NCBI GenBank assembly: GCA_022496205.1 | Contig: WTXD01000013.1 | Span: forward strand, 186,001-250,000 | Source: Gloeopeniophorella convolvens | Taxonomy: Eukaryota > Basidiomycota > Agaricomycetes > Russulales | DNA: 64,000 nt | Direction of reading: 5' to 3' | Shown: piece after piece, positions 1 through 14,484 of the stretch | Layout: each line of letters starts with the position of its first letter | Numbering within the stretch: the first letter of the stretch is position 1 | Notes under the pieces: model-generated | What the model was told of the DNA's origin: nothing | Database searches by the model: none | What the model saw: the letters and a program-made list of their open reading frames with translations, nothing else | Program-made: the position numbers and the translations under genes

Positions 1-90
1 ACGGAAGCGAGTCAGAGGAGCCATGACCACGCGGTGCTTGAGCTCGACATTGCCGAGGCGGATGGGAGTGAAGAGGCCAGAAGCGGACAT
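1..90 (-). CDS. Old yellow enzyme (NADH:flavin oxidoreductase), N-terminal fragment at window edge
   Basis: The first 30 codons of a third OYE paralogue, running off the left edge. The start codon is at 88-90. The peptide begins [20 protein letters not shown] and continues [10 protein letters not shown], nearly identical to the N-termini of the two complete OYE genes to the right. The motif TPIRLGN...[11 protein letters not shown] is the start of the FMN-binding TIM barrel of this family. The 5' flank (91-490) also matches the 5' flank of the gene at 4952-6120, so this is a tandem duplicate. The rest of the gene lies outside the window, so whether it is intact cannot be judged. Confidence 0.85.
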   Translation of the reverse strand, partial: MSASGLFTPIRLGNVELKHRVVMAPLTRFR

Positions 91-490
91 GTCTATGAAG
101 ATAAGAAGTGTAGGGGATGAGGAGGCGGATGAGAGGGCGATTGAGAAGTTGGTGATGCATTTTGGAGAGCTCGCAGACTTGGTTTTATAGTGCGCAGAGA
201 TAGGTCGGTAACGCAGTCATGAGGGGCTCGGGCGTTCTGCTTACAGGATGGATGAGTATAGATGAGTGCCAGAACAAGCTGAGGCAGCGGGGACGAGGGT
301 GTAAGATGGTCCGTCGAGGCTGCGTAACAGTGCGTGGGAGGAACGGAAGCGCAAGATGGTCTTGTCATAGAGCAGCGACCGGGCGCTGAACAAGCAGGGA
401 CCAGCGACCCGGCCGCTCGAGACGAGCTGCTGTAAGCATTTGAATAAGCTGAGCAGCAGATTGAGCACAGCTGACCGAGCAGTGCGCCCT
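91..490. repeat. Duplicated OYE upstream segment, copy 1
   Basis: This stretch matches 6121-6605 at most positions, including long identical runs such as the region around the shared motif GAGCTCGCAGACTTGG, and more weakly 3245-3450. All three lie just upstream of an OYE start codon, so promoter and coding region were duplicated together. The copy at 6121-6605 has an extra block near 6350-6435 that is absent here. No separate gene is visible. Confidence 0.8.
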
Positions 491-499
491 TATGTAAGT

Positions 500-1640
500 G
501 GTTCGGCGTTCCTGGAATACCCGCTTCAATACACTTACTCGGGGGGCGCCGCTTTCAGCGGCGCGGCAGAAACTTGCTTGCAGTTGTCTAAGATAAGCTA
601 GATCTCGAATTGCTGTTCTCTTCTACTAATTGTAAACCAGGCTTCTACTCATGGGAAGATCATATCATAGTCGAAACCTAGGCCTGTAGTACCCACTTGT
701 TAATATTTCTCCTCGCCTGCCCCGCCACACGACCACACCCCCACCTCACTCCCTCCTGCTACTGCAACACTCCCGACCGCAACGTGAAAACAAGTGGCTG
801 AGCAGCAACGATGACCCGCACGCTGGACACATGACTTGTGCTGGCAGCGACGGCCGCATTAATATTGCTTGCTGCAGCCACCGCCAGCACGTACGAATCG
901 CGCCCGTATATGCCGTGTCGTCGCCGTCTAACCACGACGTGGCACTGCTACACACTCTGCCTCACGACACCGGCCGCGGCGCGAAGACGAACGACCGAGC
1001 GACGGCTGATGATAGCGTGTGCGGTGCACAGGGTGCGCGCGTGCGCGCAATTCGCGGTGGCCGCGGTCGCATCGCCTTGATGTGGCCACAGATGCCACGA
1101 ATTGCGTACACGCACCGCCGCGTCTTCGTGGTCGTTGTCGCAGTGCCCGGTGACAACATGGCATACCTGCCGCCGAGGCAGCACAGCGCGTGCACGACTC
1201 ACGATGGTAGCGGCGGGTCCTCAGGCTTCCTGCGGCGCCTTCTCCTCCCACGCCTCCTCCTCCCGCCGCCGCCTCCTGTCGCGTTCTGTGCTGGCGGCGA
1301 GTGCACGAGTCGCGGCGGCGGCGGCAAGTGGAGACGTCGCACGGCGCGTGCGCGGCACGCGGGTCCCCCAGCATAGAGGTGCAGGTTCGCCACCGATGGC
1401 CGGCCTCGGCCCCCAGTACCCAATACTTAGTGCGCGCCTGCGCCCGCCATCGCCGAGGCACCTTGGCGGCGGCGTGGCACTGCCACCGTCTCACCTCCTT
1501 CCGCCTCCTCTCGCGCCGCAATCGCGCGGTCGCTCGGCGCCCGCCCGCAGCTCGAAATTAGGACAGATCTTACTATTCGTGCTCCTCTGCGAGCATGCTC
1601 ATCATGGCCGCCCAGGTGTGCCTGGCGCCCTCCGGCTGTA
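500..1640. other. Intergenic region, GC-rich, no supported gene
   Basis: From about 830 to 1560 the sequence is GC-rich and gives open frames on both strands, but the translations are Arg/Ala/His-rich low-complexity products. I see no domain motif and no plausible splice architecture. One plus-frame stretch near 838-890 would encode a hydrophobic signal-like run but has no ATG in a good position. I call nothing here. Confidence 0.5.
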
Positions 1641-2074
1641 GCACGACAAATATGAGTTCGATACGAGCAAAGTCAGTTCTGAATTAGCAGAGCAGTGAGT
1701 TGCAGTCATCGAACCCAGTCTAATTGTCGTGAATCATGATAGACATCGCTGCTGCCAGTGTCACGGTGAACCCTCGTTGCTCGTGTTTGCATGCTTTCGA
1801 CTTCAACGTGTCGAGGCATCTGCACTGAAGGACTTGAACCCGTCCAATGCACGCCCGGCCACATCTGCGTCCATCACAATGTCCACGCCGCCGCATCTTT
1901 GAAGGCCATCCCTAGTCAGGTGCCCGGATTATGAGGGAACCGTACCTTGCACCCAGTGTGAGCAGGCAACTAGGGATCGCCGTTCCCATTATCACGCTAC
2001 AAGCGGAAAAGGCGCATGAGCGCGGTCATAGCACACGCCGAGCTGCCACGAATTAGTAGGGTATGTGAAGTCTA
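1640..2074. repeat. Duplicated OYE downstream segment, copy A
   Basis: The 3' flank of the OYE gene at 2075-3244. It aligns with 4378-4885, which lies downstream of the OYE gene at 4952-6120. Shared landmarks include GATTATGAGGGAAC (here at about 1927) and CACGAATTAGTAGGGTAT just before each gene's 3' end. Together with the shared 5' flanks this defines a tandem unit of flank, gene and promoter. No open frame of note. Confidence 0.8.
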
Positions 2075-3379
<1,305 letters not shown>

Positions 3380-3471
3380 TTACAGGATGAGTGAGTCAGA
3401 GGGATGAGTCGGAACAAGCGGAGGCACGGGGACGAGGGCATAAGTGCCGGTCCAGCTTGGCACCTGTTGAA

Positions 3472-3512
3472 GCGCTGAAGCTTGAGCTTGAGCCTTGAGC
3501 TTGAGGCTGCTC
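3472..3512. repeat. Short minisatellite-like repeat (TTGAGC units)
   Basis: A short imperfect tandem array of the unit GCTTGA/GCCTTGA lies between OYE paralogue 2 and the remnant to its right. It coincides with the point where similarity to the other OYE upstream segments ends. It looks like slippage-prone DNA at a duplication boundary. Confidence 0.6.
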
Positions 3513-3801
3513 ACATGAAGAACGGAGGAACAGAAGCAGAAGATAGTCCTGTCCTACCCTGTCCTGTCATATAGCAGTCACAAGGCGCACACTGGGAGTC
3601 CGAGATCAACAAGCAGGAACTTCTTCGGAAAATTGTAGTTGTCTAAGTTAGCAGCTGAGTACGAGTCAAGCACGGGTGAGGCTCCAAACTAGCAACGGCG
3701 TTGTCGGCGATCTCGGCCCGGTTAGGCAGTCCCGATGTGGATACTTTGTCTGTCCACCAGGTCCCACGCTCGCATCGTCGTTCCCCTCTACACCGTTCTC
3801 C

Positions 3802-4352
3802 ATGGCGGCCAACGGCACCCCCGCACCCGGCGAAGACACCATCACCGCCCTTGGGAAATGCGTTTAAAAACCCCACGTCGGGCGCCGCGATGAGCAACAA
3901 CCGCTCGCCCCGGTGCTGCTCCAGAACATGAACCAGCTTACAGACCTCGCCAAGCAGGGCAAGCTCAACCAGCAGCAGATCATGCAGGTGCGCCGCCCCA
4001 CCCAGCGCACTCATTCACTCACTATGCCCACCCTGCGTCTCCAATGACAGCTGCGCGACTATGCGGACAAGCACAAGCCCCGACGAAGGTGAGCCGCGCG
4101 CGCCGTCCGCCACAATGCCACACGCCAACCGAGCGCCCTCCGTTGCCCCCTTCAGCCCACGCCCCTCCCGACGCCATCGTACCCCATGCTCAAGTCGACC
4201 GCGGGCACTTCGCCCGCGCTGCCCTGAACGAGTCGGTCTCGAAGGACCCGACGTACTCGGTCAACACGAACCTCAGCACGACGGACCCGGGCCCCGTCGC
4301 ATGCCCGACCGCCGCCGCGGGGCGCCCGACGCTCACGGGCAGCATTGTGTGA
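3802..4352 (+). pseudogene. Frameshifted remnant of an unidentified gene between OYE copies
   Basis: Reading starts MAANGTPAPGEDTITALG at 3802. One extra base near 3858 shifts the frame into NAFKNPTSGAAMSNN, and a second shift near 3900 restores LAPVLLQNMNQLTDLAKQGK and LNQQQIMQ. A plausible intron (about 3989-4049) follows, then LRDYADKHKPRR and another donor. Further on, after another shift, comes DPTYSVNTNLSTTDPGPV...AGRPTLTG and a stop at about 4350. The clean protein-like stretches joined only across frameshifts point to a decayed gene. The Gln-rich helical N-terminus and the GRPTLTG segment recall fungal TFIID subunit 12-type proteins, but that is a guess. The histone-fold part that would identify it is absent. 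Confidence 0.55.
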
Positions 4353-4359
4353 GGCACTG

Positions 4360-4885
4360 GTCCAGCCGTACCACGACAATTATGAGCTTGATACAAGCAA
4401 AATCGGTCCTCAATCAGCCGAACAGTGGGTTACATCCATCGAACCCAGTCTACATCTCATGCACATCTACTATCTAGCTACATGGCATGTCCCGAACCCA
4501 AATTGTACACGGCGGATTGATGCAACAGTCGTCATGAATCATGATGGACACCCCTGCTGCCACTGTCACGGTGCCGGTGATCCCTCGAAGTTGCTCGCGC
4601 TTGCATACTTCCGACTTCAACGTATCGAAGCATCTCCACTGAAGGCCTCGGAGCGTCCAGTGCACGCCCGGCCACATCTGTGTCCACCATAATGTCCACG
4701 CTACCGCATTCCTGAAGGCTATCCCTACTCAGGTGCCCGGATTATGAGGGAACTGTACCTTGCACCCTAGTACGAACAGGCAACTACGGATCGCCCTTCC
4801 CATTATCATGCTACAATCGGAATAGACGCATTAGCGCGGTCATAGCACACGCCGAGTTGCCACGAATTAGTAGGGTATATTCATT
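4360..4885. repeat. Duplicated OYE downstream segment, copy B
   Basis: This is the counterpart of 1640-2074. It is alignable over most of its length with substitutions and short indels, and carries an extra segment near 4460-4520. It lies 3' of the OYE gene at 4952-6120. No independent coding potential. Confidence 0.8.
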
Positions 4886-4951
4886 GGTACACATCCTTAT
4901 CTAAGTAGGCATGTCAATCCAAGTACACATAATCAATCCTAAAGTCTACGA

Positions 4952-6605
<1,654 letters not shown>

Positions 6606-6930
6606 CGGCGCGCCGTTCTTACCCGCTTCAATACTTACCAGACCCGGCTTTCCCAGGCCGAACTGATGGCGGCATTGCACACTGGCATCACGCCCCAAGG
6701 CTCTTCTTCAGAAGTTGATTCTGGCTCGCTCGCTACATTCAGCCCCCTCCAGCGTCGTGACATTGTGAGTGCGCCCAGAGTAAACAAACGGCGACAGCGT
6801 ATACAGTACAACAGGAACGGTATAACGAATAAATACTAAGCAAGGGTACGTATGATACCTATATCGAAGTGAAGAATAGTTAGGGTCGATGATGTGGGGG
6901 GTATCGCAAGGGGCAGGGGGTTGTGAGTCT

Positions 6931-9900
6931 CTATGTCGGTGGCCACGCCTTCACCTGGTCGTCGTTGATGACGCCCCAGGTATTCCAGATGTAGCGCTGC
7001 GCCTCCGCGATGGCAGCGGAGATGGTGTGTGTGATGTAGTCAAGAGGGCCCTGCACGCCGAGACGTTCCAGCTGAGAAGGCTCGAGCGCGGATCGGCGGA
7101 TGAACGAAAACAGGTTCGCGTCATAGTTGAGCTCCGGCTTGTTCGGATGCAGGTGAAGCTCGGCGTAGAACGGGTCGAAGTATGTCGTAAGGAACTGCTG
7201 CTTCGCGTGGATCTTGGACATGCTGTCGCAAGGGGTCAGACCGCGCATAGACGGTTTGCGCAGGAGGGACCCACGCACCGGTACATCACCAAGAAGAGCA
7301 CGAATTGCAGGACGAATATGGTCACGAACAACCAGCTGTTCCAGGGACCAATTGCCAGCTCAGGCAAGAAGTTGGGCTGCGCACTGCGCGTCAGTGGGCA
7401 AACCCGACGCGTCAACGAGAGATGCGCACCAAGAACCTGCTCCTGCGCATGCTTTCCTTCAGAGACCCATACTTGGGCCTAACCTGTGCCTGCTGCAACG
7501 ACGTCGCAAGCTTAACGCGCAAGTCCCGTGCCGCCTTGGACAACTCATGCAGCTCGCCCAACCGCGGATCGTCCAGCGCTGCGCCACTCGCACTACCCCA
7601 CACCAATCAGTCCCGTCGCAGAAGCACACAGCGAAGCGCAACGACTCACCTGTCGACGGCGCTCAGGCCCTCCTGCAGATCCGCAACGGCCCTCTTCATC
7701 CGCGCGAGCGCCTCCTGGCGCGAGTAGCGCGTCTCGGTGACCGTGTCCTCGCTGTCGTTGTGCTCCGACGCGTCCTCGACCTCGCGCCCCATCGCGTCGA
7801 GCATGCGCACGCTCGTCGTGCGCGGCGTCTTGAGCGGGCCGCCGCCGGGCATGCGCATGGACGCCGACTGCTCCCGCGCGTCGCGCCGCGCGGGCGTCAC
7901 GGGCGGGTCCTCCTGCGCGCGGCCGTACTCGTCGACGAGGCGCACACTGGGCGAGCGCCGCGGATGCCTGCGGCGCGGTGGGGACGTAGTTGGGGTCTTG
8001 GGAACCTTCGCGTCCTGGGCGCCGGGCTCTTGCGCATTGCCGTTTGCAGAGGCTGAGGGGACCTGCGCCGGAGACGAGGACTTGACGTCGTTGAAAGAGG
8101 GCTCCGACATCGAGTCCGAAGCGTTGAGTTGAGGGCGCGCGAGCGGCGTGGTGTTCCAGTCCGCGACGGGTAGCGACTCCTCGGACTCGTCCTTCTTGGC
8201 GCCGGCGTCGGCATCCGACGCCGTGCTGTCCGACACCGCCTCGAAGCGCACCTTCATAAGAGCCTTACGACGCAGGGACCCAGGTGTCGCCATCCAGGCC
8301 CCTGGGGGTGCCGGTGTCCGTGACGGAAGTGTGCTCGCGCGGGAGAAAGCCGAGACTGGCGTCACCAAAGACGGCTTGAGTTCCGCGAAAGAGGGCTGGG
8401 GCAGCGAGTTTGATCGTGCGCGCGCAGACTTTGCCGCCTCAGCAGAGGACGAGGCAGGCTGGGGCGTCTGCGACCGCGCGGGGACAGGCGCAGGCGCAGG
8501 CGTCGCAGCCCACGCACCGGGGGGTCTGGGCGTCTTCATGGTGGTCAAGTTGAGCTGGTTCTCACCACCCTGGCGCTCGGGCAGAAGATCACCCGTGTCC
8601 GTCTCGTCCTCGGAGGATAGTGGCGGACCAGGCAAATCGGGCAGGCCTCTCGGTGGAGATGGCGTCTTGAACTCGATCTTGGAGCTGCTGAGCGACGCGC
8701 GGCGAGGCGGGGTGGAGAGCTCGAAGGAAGGTGTAGTGTCAAGGGGAGGTGGCACTGCAGGGGCGGAGGTATCGATGTCCATGGAGGAGGCATCGTTGGG
8801 GGTGCGCTCGGAGTGAGCGAACGGATCGTCGCCGGCAGGAGGTTGTGGCTGCTCGTGTGGCGGGATCTCGATCGGTCGAGCCACAGGCGTTGGTGCGTCT
8901 TGGCTGCTCTCATCGCTCTCTGAGGTGCCATATAAATTACCTTCGTCGACGAATACAAACGGCAGCACGCACCTCGCAAGGCTTCAACATTCGTAGCCTC
9001 ATGCTCAACCGCCACCTCTGGCTCCGTCTCTGATTCCGTCTCTGGCTCCGGCGCAGGCTCGAAATGTATCCGTGGTGGTATTGCACCATTTGCTTCCGCA
9101 AACTCGGTCGTCGCGCGTTTGTGGCCTCTTGTGAATGGCTTGGCCTCGCCACTCTTCCCCATTTCAACCCTTGGCACCTTGCCTGGAGAGCGTACTGGAA
9201 TGTGGCTCCGCGAAGTCGAGCCAGACAGGTGGCTCGGCGGCCTGTGCACGGGAGATGGGGACCGCTCAGGCGAGCTGGATTCCGTCTCTGCTCCAAACTC
9301 GGGAAGTTGGGGGCGCGAGCGGGGGAATTGCCAACCGAAACGGGACGTGTATGGGGGTGAGCCTTGTGTGGCCTTCACGTCAGCGCCACCGTTGGCGGGA
9401 GGTATAGGAGAGGTTGGTCTGGGTGACAGGTGCGGTGGCACGCGCATGGGCTTGTCATGTGCGCGCCCGTTCGGTTGCGGTGAGCGCGGAGAAGTCGGCA
9501 TCACGGAGTGCTTTGAGTCTTTGTGTATCTCAGGAGACAACGAGGCAGGCTGCGGCGATAGACGCTGAGGTGGCACAGATGCTGAAGGTACATTACGCTT
9601 GTGCTTTAAATGGCTGTTTGGCGACCTGGTCAGAGGGGGACCACCAGGGGCAGAAGAGTCAGACTCGAGACTTTGCTTCCGGACGCGAGAATGAGATGCA
9701 GCAGGATTCGGTGACAGCGCTCGCTTCTGGGTGCTTGTGTGGGTCCACTTCGGTTGCCGTGCGCCCCAATTGCGCTCACGCTCGTGAACAACCTCTTCTT
9801 CTTCTTTGTCTTCGCCTATGTCGTGAACCGATCCAGCAGGGGAAGATGCCCGTGAGGAGTCTTGGGATTGCAGAGAGGATATGCTGGAATTGCGCCTTAG

Positions 9901-11930
9901 GTGTCGACTGCGCACCTGGCCATTAACAACAGGTTCTGCCGTATTTGATTGCAAGCTTCGAGTCCGCGAGCGAGAAGACGGTCCGGGGAGAGGTGACACT
10001 GAACGGTGAAGGTGGCGATTCGGCTTTGGGTGTACCGCGCCCCCGTTGAGTTCACGCCCGTGAACCGGCTCCGCCACCTCTTCATCTTCGGATCCATGGC
10101 TCTGAATCGACCCGCTCGGCGATGACGGGCGCGAATGCTCTCGCGAGATCCTGACCGTCTCAGGTGTCAACTTGATTTGAGCGGAACCGGGACGGGTCGA
10201 ATGATTCGTGATGCTGGTCTGCGAGTTGATGCGGACACGCGACGGAGATGGCTTGTTCCATGCTCGCTCACGCTCACGTTGGCGTTCCTTTTCGGTGTCC
10301 TTCATGCGATCCCGGACTAAGCGAGTGATGAGTCCGAATGATAGCGGTCCGAAAAGGAAAACACACAATCAGCAATGGAGCTATTGGACTCGGCTCGTGA
10401 CGAGGATCTGCTACTGCCTGCGCTATGCACAGAGTCATGCCTCTGACGCGGAAATTCGGGTAAGGGAGACCCTGTCTGTGAATGGGAAGCACGATGATGA
10501 TGATAGCTGTCCCGGCGGTCTCGCGGCGGTGTGCTCGGGGCACTTGTGACTGGAGATAGTGTGAGATCAACGCGTGAACGTGCAGTGGCAAGGAAAACCC
10601 ACTGTCTCCCGTCACAGAGCTTGCACTTGAAGCTACAACATGTGAGAAGCCCTGTCTGGCTACCGGCGCAAGCACCTACCTAAGTCGTCCTGAGCACGCT
10701 GGGGAAAACCCCCTGACGTGCGGCGAGTGACGTTCGCGGATAGTTTGTTGTCCGTCAACGAGCCCGCGCGCATGATAGAGGCGCGCGGTCGAACAGCCAG
10801 GGGTGCAGTCGCCGTTTTGGGGATGGGTGGGAAGGACGCTGCAAGGAAGTCAGATCAAGCGCCCGACGTGAATAGGTAACTCACGAGGCAAGACTTGCTT
10901 GCTGGACTCCCCGCCAAAACTGTCCCCTGTGCCCATCGCGCGCTGCATCTCCGAGTCCTGGTCAAGAAGATCTGGGAAATGAATGTTGAGCCGCCCGTGG
11001 GCACAGCGAAGTGGCACCCCTACTTGAGTGGCTACTCTGCAGTTGGGCTGAGAGCTGCATGGTTTGCATGGATGCACCCGTGTTCCGCATCTCGGACGCT
11101 GTCGAGCCCCGCATCTCGTGGAGCAGCGCAGCGGTATCATTGCTAGTATTGGAAGCATCGGAGATCGATCCTGCAAGGCCAGTCAAGGATGCGTGAAACA
11201 GTGTCCGCCAGAGACGTACCATCGAGTTGAGAAGGCCGTGAGCTCATGATGCGACTTCGCAGAGCCTCGATGTTCGCGGCATGGGACGAGGCCATTGGCG
11301 TCTTTCCCTCTGGGGGAGCGTGTTCGAGTCGGCGCAGAACAAAGACGAATGAATAGCAAACGCACTAGATCGCTCCAACTCTTCGTCAGAGATGCTCATC
11401 CGCTTTGCCTTGTGCCTCGACCGCTCCTGCACCACCCTGTCCACCCTTGGGCTGTCCTCTACCTCGCTCATATCGATGCTATTTCTCCGCGCGCCTTTAC
11501 GTGGCGTGTCCCCGGGCGAACGCAGCGCATGCGCGAAGATCCGGCTCACGCTCTCGCGCACAGAACTGGTCGACGACGCCGCCCATTTCGGAGGTGGATC
11601 AAAGTCAGACTCGCGGTCTGAGGGGAGCGAGGGCGTGGGCTCGCGGAGAAGCTGGGTGCGCGAAGCAGATGACGTGTTGGGTACTTGTGCCAGCAGTGCG
11701 CGCAGCCTCGCGGCAGGCGTATCCTCGGTCATGGCGAACATAGATGGGAGAGATGAGCTGATGGGGAGGCGTGGCGTCGACTCGTTGTCTTCATTTTCAT
11801 CGTGCAGCGCGTGCAGACGCGACGGGCCGGCTGTGGGTGTGGTGGAAAGATCATCATCAAGTGGAGAGAGCTGTGACTGGCGCGTGAGGCGGAGACGGGA
11901 GATGTGAAGGAGAGGTGTCGAGGCGTCCAT
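6931..11930 (-). CDS. Large Ser/Pro-rich protein with one C-terminal transmembrane segment, family not recognised
   Basis: Eleven exons, all phase-consistent: complement(6931-7222, 7279-7376, 7484-7592, 7650-8919, 8973-10316, 10367-10632, 10676-10838, 10885-10971, 11036-11170, 11220-11309, 11366-11930), 1472 aa. The start is the ATG at 11930 (MDASTPLLHISRLRL). Most of the chain is disordered and rich in Ser, Pro and Arg with many SP/TP sites. A compact segment FKCKLCDGRQWVFLATARSR lies about 350 residues in. Two KTPRPPGAW.ATP-like motifs and two SVR-x-x-D-x-x-GR motifs occur in exon 8. A helical part (ELHELSKAARDLRVKLATSLQQAQ) precedes a membrane segment (WLFVTIFVLQFVLFLVMYR) and a tail of about 100 residues containing YFDPFYAELHLHP. 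The layout would suit a nuclear-envelope or ER-anchored scaffold regulated by proline-directed kinases, but that is inference. I do not recognise the family. Confidence 0.75.
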
Positions 11931-12535
11931 AGACCGGGAGTGTTGGAAGAGGAAAGTGGTGCCAGTGCCCACACGAGACAAGTTGTGGAGGGCCCCAGCG
12001 GAGAGGGCGGCCTCGAGTCGCTCGGCCTCGTGTTGTCCTCGCGCTCACATTGTTCTCCCTAGATTACGTAATTCGTGTCTTGCCTCCAGTTGCCTTGTCC
12101 GGCGACCTCTCGACTCCGGCGTCGACCGCAGCAAAAAGTACTGTGAATATCCTTGCAGGCGGAACCTTACAGTATTCTTCGCGCCAACAAATGAAGTCGG
12201 TCCATTTCGGTTCCCCCTCGCCCTTTCACCCTTGTCCCAGGTCCATGCCCAGCGTCGCCCAGCCTCTTGAGCAGTCACCGGACGTCATGATGACCTTTGT
12301 CGTCATCTCTGAGGGGAACGCACAGCTGAGCTCGGCGCAGCGCATTGACGACAGAAGCACCGCACGCTCTCTCTAGACCGCCCTCGCCCCCTCGTGTCAT
12401 CAGATAGAGCCATTCGTTCCACTGCGTCCCACTGCGGAGGTGCCCGACCCTTGCGGGCGCAACGGTCACCGATCGATGGTCGATAACTGATGTGCAATTC
12501 GCATCTTGATTCACATGGTCACTCCGCCTTTGGGC
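11931..12535. other. Divergent intergenic/promoter region
   Basis: About 600 bases separate the divergent starts of the 1472-aa gene (minus) and the DM9 gene (plus). The frame of the minus gene stays open a short way upstream of its ATG without another good start. No RNA gene or repeat is seen. Confidence 0.5.
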
Positions 12536-12543
12536 TATAAAAG
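12536..12543 (+). promoter_or_regulatory. TATA box of the DM9 gene
   Basis: A perfect TATAAAAG lies 83 bases upstream of the ATG at 12619. The next gene to the right has the same arrangement (TATAAA 84 bases before its ATG), which supports both starts and suggests strong, regulated promoters. Confidence 0.7.
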
Positions 12544-12618
12544 CCTCTCAGTTTAGATGTCAACACCAACCGACCAAAGGTCGCTTCCTACAACCGCACC
12601 ACCCATTCCTGCATAACA

Positions 12619-13952
12619 ATGGTTCAAGGCTGGGAACCCGGAACTGCCTATGGCTACGGCGACATCGTCGAGTTTGACGGCAAGTCCCCATGACCTTCTT
12701 TGTATCCCTTCGACTGACCTCTCTACTAGGTGCGAGATACAAAATCATCCAGCCACACACCTCCCAGGTGAGCAAGCGCCCAGTGTGTCCCAGACGTGGC
12801 TCTTACCATGCCACCAGGGCGACTGGACTCCGTCTGTGACCCCCGCGCTTTGGGGCCGCATCCCCGACGACGAGTGGCAACACCACGATGCCTACGAGCC
12901 GCCCCACGACAAGGGTATGCGCCCCGCTCTTCGCGCCATCCATCAGACGCTAACACCACCCTCAAGGCGACTACCACCCCGAGACCGTCCAGCAGCCAAG
13001 TGACTACACGCAGCACCCCGACCAGACCGTAGAAGTCCCCCACGAGGAACAGAAGAAGAAATGGTGGGACCTCGACGACGACCGCAAGAAGCAGGTCGAG
13101 GTGCGCATGGCCCCGTCGCTCGTCCCCGCACACACCCCTCACAACACTCCAGATCGGCGGTGGACTCCTGGCGGGCGCTGCCGCTCTCGGCGCGGGCTAC
13201 TTCGCCTGGCACAAGCACGAGGAGCACAAGAAGTCCGAGGGAGACGTGAGCCCCATCTGACCCCCCATTCCATCCCCCGGCTCGACTGACGCCCCGCAGA
13301 AACAAGCCCTGACCTGGGGCCTGCAATCCTGGCTGCGCGATGCGCAGGCGCGCACGGAGGAGTTCCGCCGGCACGGCCCCCGCGCGCCCGCGACGTGGCT
13401 GCTCGTCGAGGGCCGCGACAAGCTCCCGCGCGGCGCATTCGAGGTCGGGCGCGACCGCGACGGCAACCCGATCTACGCCGCGCGCGCGTTCTTCGAGGAC
13501 GGGCTGCAGGTCGGCAAGGCCTCGGCCGTCTTCAAGGAGGGCGCGGTGATCGGCTTTGGCGGCAGCACCGTCGAGGTGCGCGCGCATCCGCACGCGTGTA
13601 GAGCAAGGGCGCTGATATTTGCGCTCTGTAGCTGAACAAGTTCGAGGTCCTCGCGGCCGACTCGAAGGCCGTGCGCTGGGTGCCGTTCCGCGGGCAGCTG
13701 AACTTGCAGGCGCTCGGCGCGCGCCCTGTCGAGGGCGGACGTGAGGCGGACGGCACGCAGCTGTACGTCGCACAGGTCGACTACCACGATGGGCGGCACG
13801 CCGCGAAGATCGGCGAGCACCTCGGCGCTGCGCTCGTCCCGTTCAACGGCACGGAGGTGTCCATTGAGGTGCGTTCGACCTGCTCGTGAACGGGACTGCG
13901 CTGACGCTCTGGCGCGACGATGCAGGAGTACAGCGTGTTGTGCTACAACTGA
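12619..13952 (+). CDS. Carbohydrate-binding-like module fused to DM9/DUF3421 domain
   Basis: Eight exons: 12619-12679, 12730-12767, 12818-12914, 12967-13100, 13153-13245, 13300-13575, 13632-13868, 13926-13952; 320 aa. The N-terminal 50 residues (GTAYGYGDIVEFDGARYKIIQPHTSQGDWTP...PALW) have the look of a chitin-binding type-3/CBM5-12 fold. A charged linker (KKKWWDLDDDRKKQVE), a Gly/Ala-rich hydrophobic stretch (IGGGLLAGAAALGAGYFAW) and a His/Lys-rich stretch follow. The last 150 residues carry the DM9/DUF3421 pattern (ATWLLVEGRDKLPRGAFEVGRDRDGNPIYAAR...GKASAVFKEGAVIGFGGSTVELNKFEVL). DM9 proteins in animals bind mannose or act in immunity; the fungal role is unknown. No signal peptide is seen. 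The first intron uses a GC donor (G|GCAAGT). Confidence 0.85.
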
Positions 13953-14400
13953 GGGAGGTGTTAGTGGTGCACAGACGACCCACGTCCTCTGTACGAATCG
14001 AACCTGCTGTACGGTCACGGAACTTTCATTCAATGTACTCGCTTTGATGCACAACGTGCTTAACCTGACAAGCCATGGAGGGCGCGCAGCATATACGGAC
14101 CGCAGCACACTCGCGATAAGTACTGCTATTCGACGATCAGTAGCGTATGCCCTTGTACGGGCGCGCTTCCCCATGCCTGCCACGGTTGCGCATTGCGCAC
14201 CATATGGCGGACCGACACACCATCAACTTCGCCATTTGTTGGACGGCCAGGGGTTGGCTGCGCGTGACTTGAAGTGGCGCCGGCGTGCCTTGGGCTGCGT
14301 CCACGCTGCCCCCGCCGCCCGCGATAAGGCCCCTACTACTAAGTAGACAAGGTACAGCACCAAGATCGTACTGGACATTGCGCCTGCCCAAGCGTATGCA

Positions 14401-14406
14401 TATAAA
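14401..14406 (+). promoter_or_regulatory. TATA box of the small CBM-like gene
   Basis: TATAAA lies 84 bases upstream of the ATG at 14485, mirroring the promoter geometry of the paralogous gene on its left. The rest of the intergenic stretch (13953-14400) shows no gene. Confidence 0.65.
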
Positions 14407-14484
14407 CGCCGCAGGGCAAGCGGAAGGTCGGCCTTCTGCCACTGCTGTCGATCACTCTACACACCCGACAACAACATCGACAAC

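Noticed and set aside
831..1521. Overlapping open frames of 180-200 codons on both strands
   Set aside because: GC-rich composition keeps several frames open at once. Translations are low-complexity and Arg-rich with no motif and no splice logic.
8545..8919. Extension of the 10.3-kb minus frame past 8972 (Ser/His-rich tail)
   Set aside because: This frame overlaps the next exon of the same gene. Splicing 8972 to 8920 joins EALR to ESDESSQ and keeps the long downstream exon.
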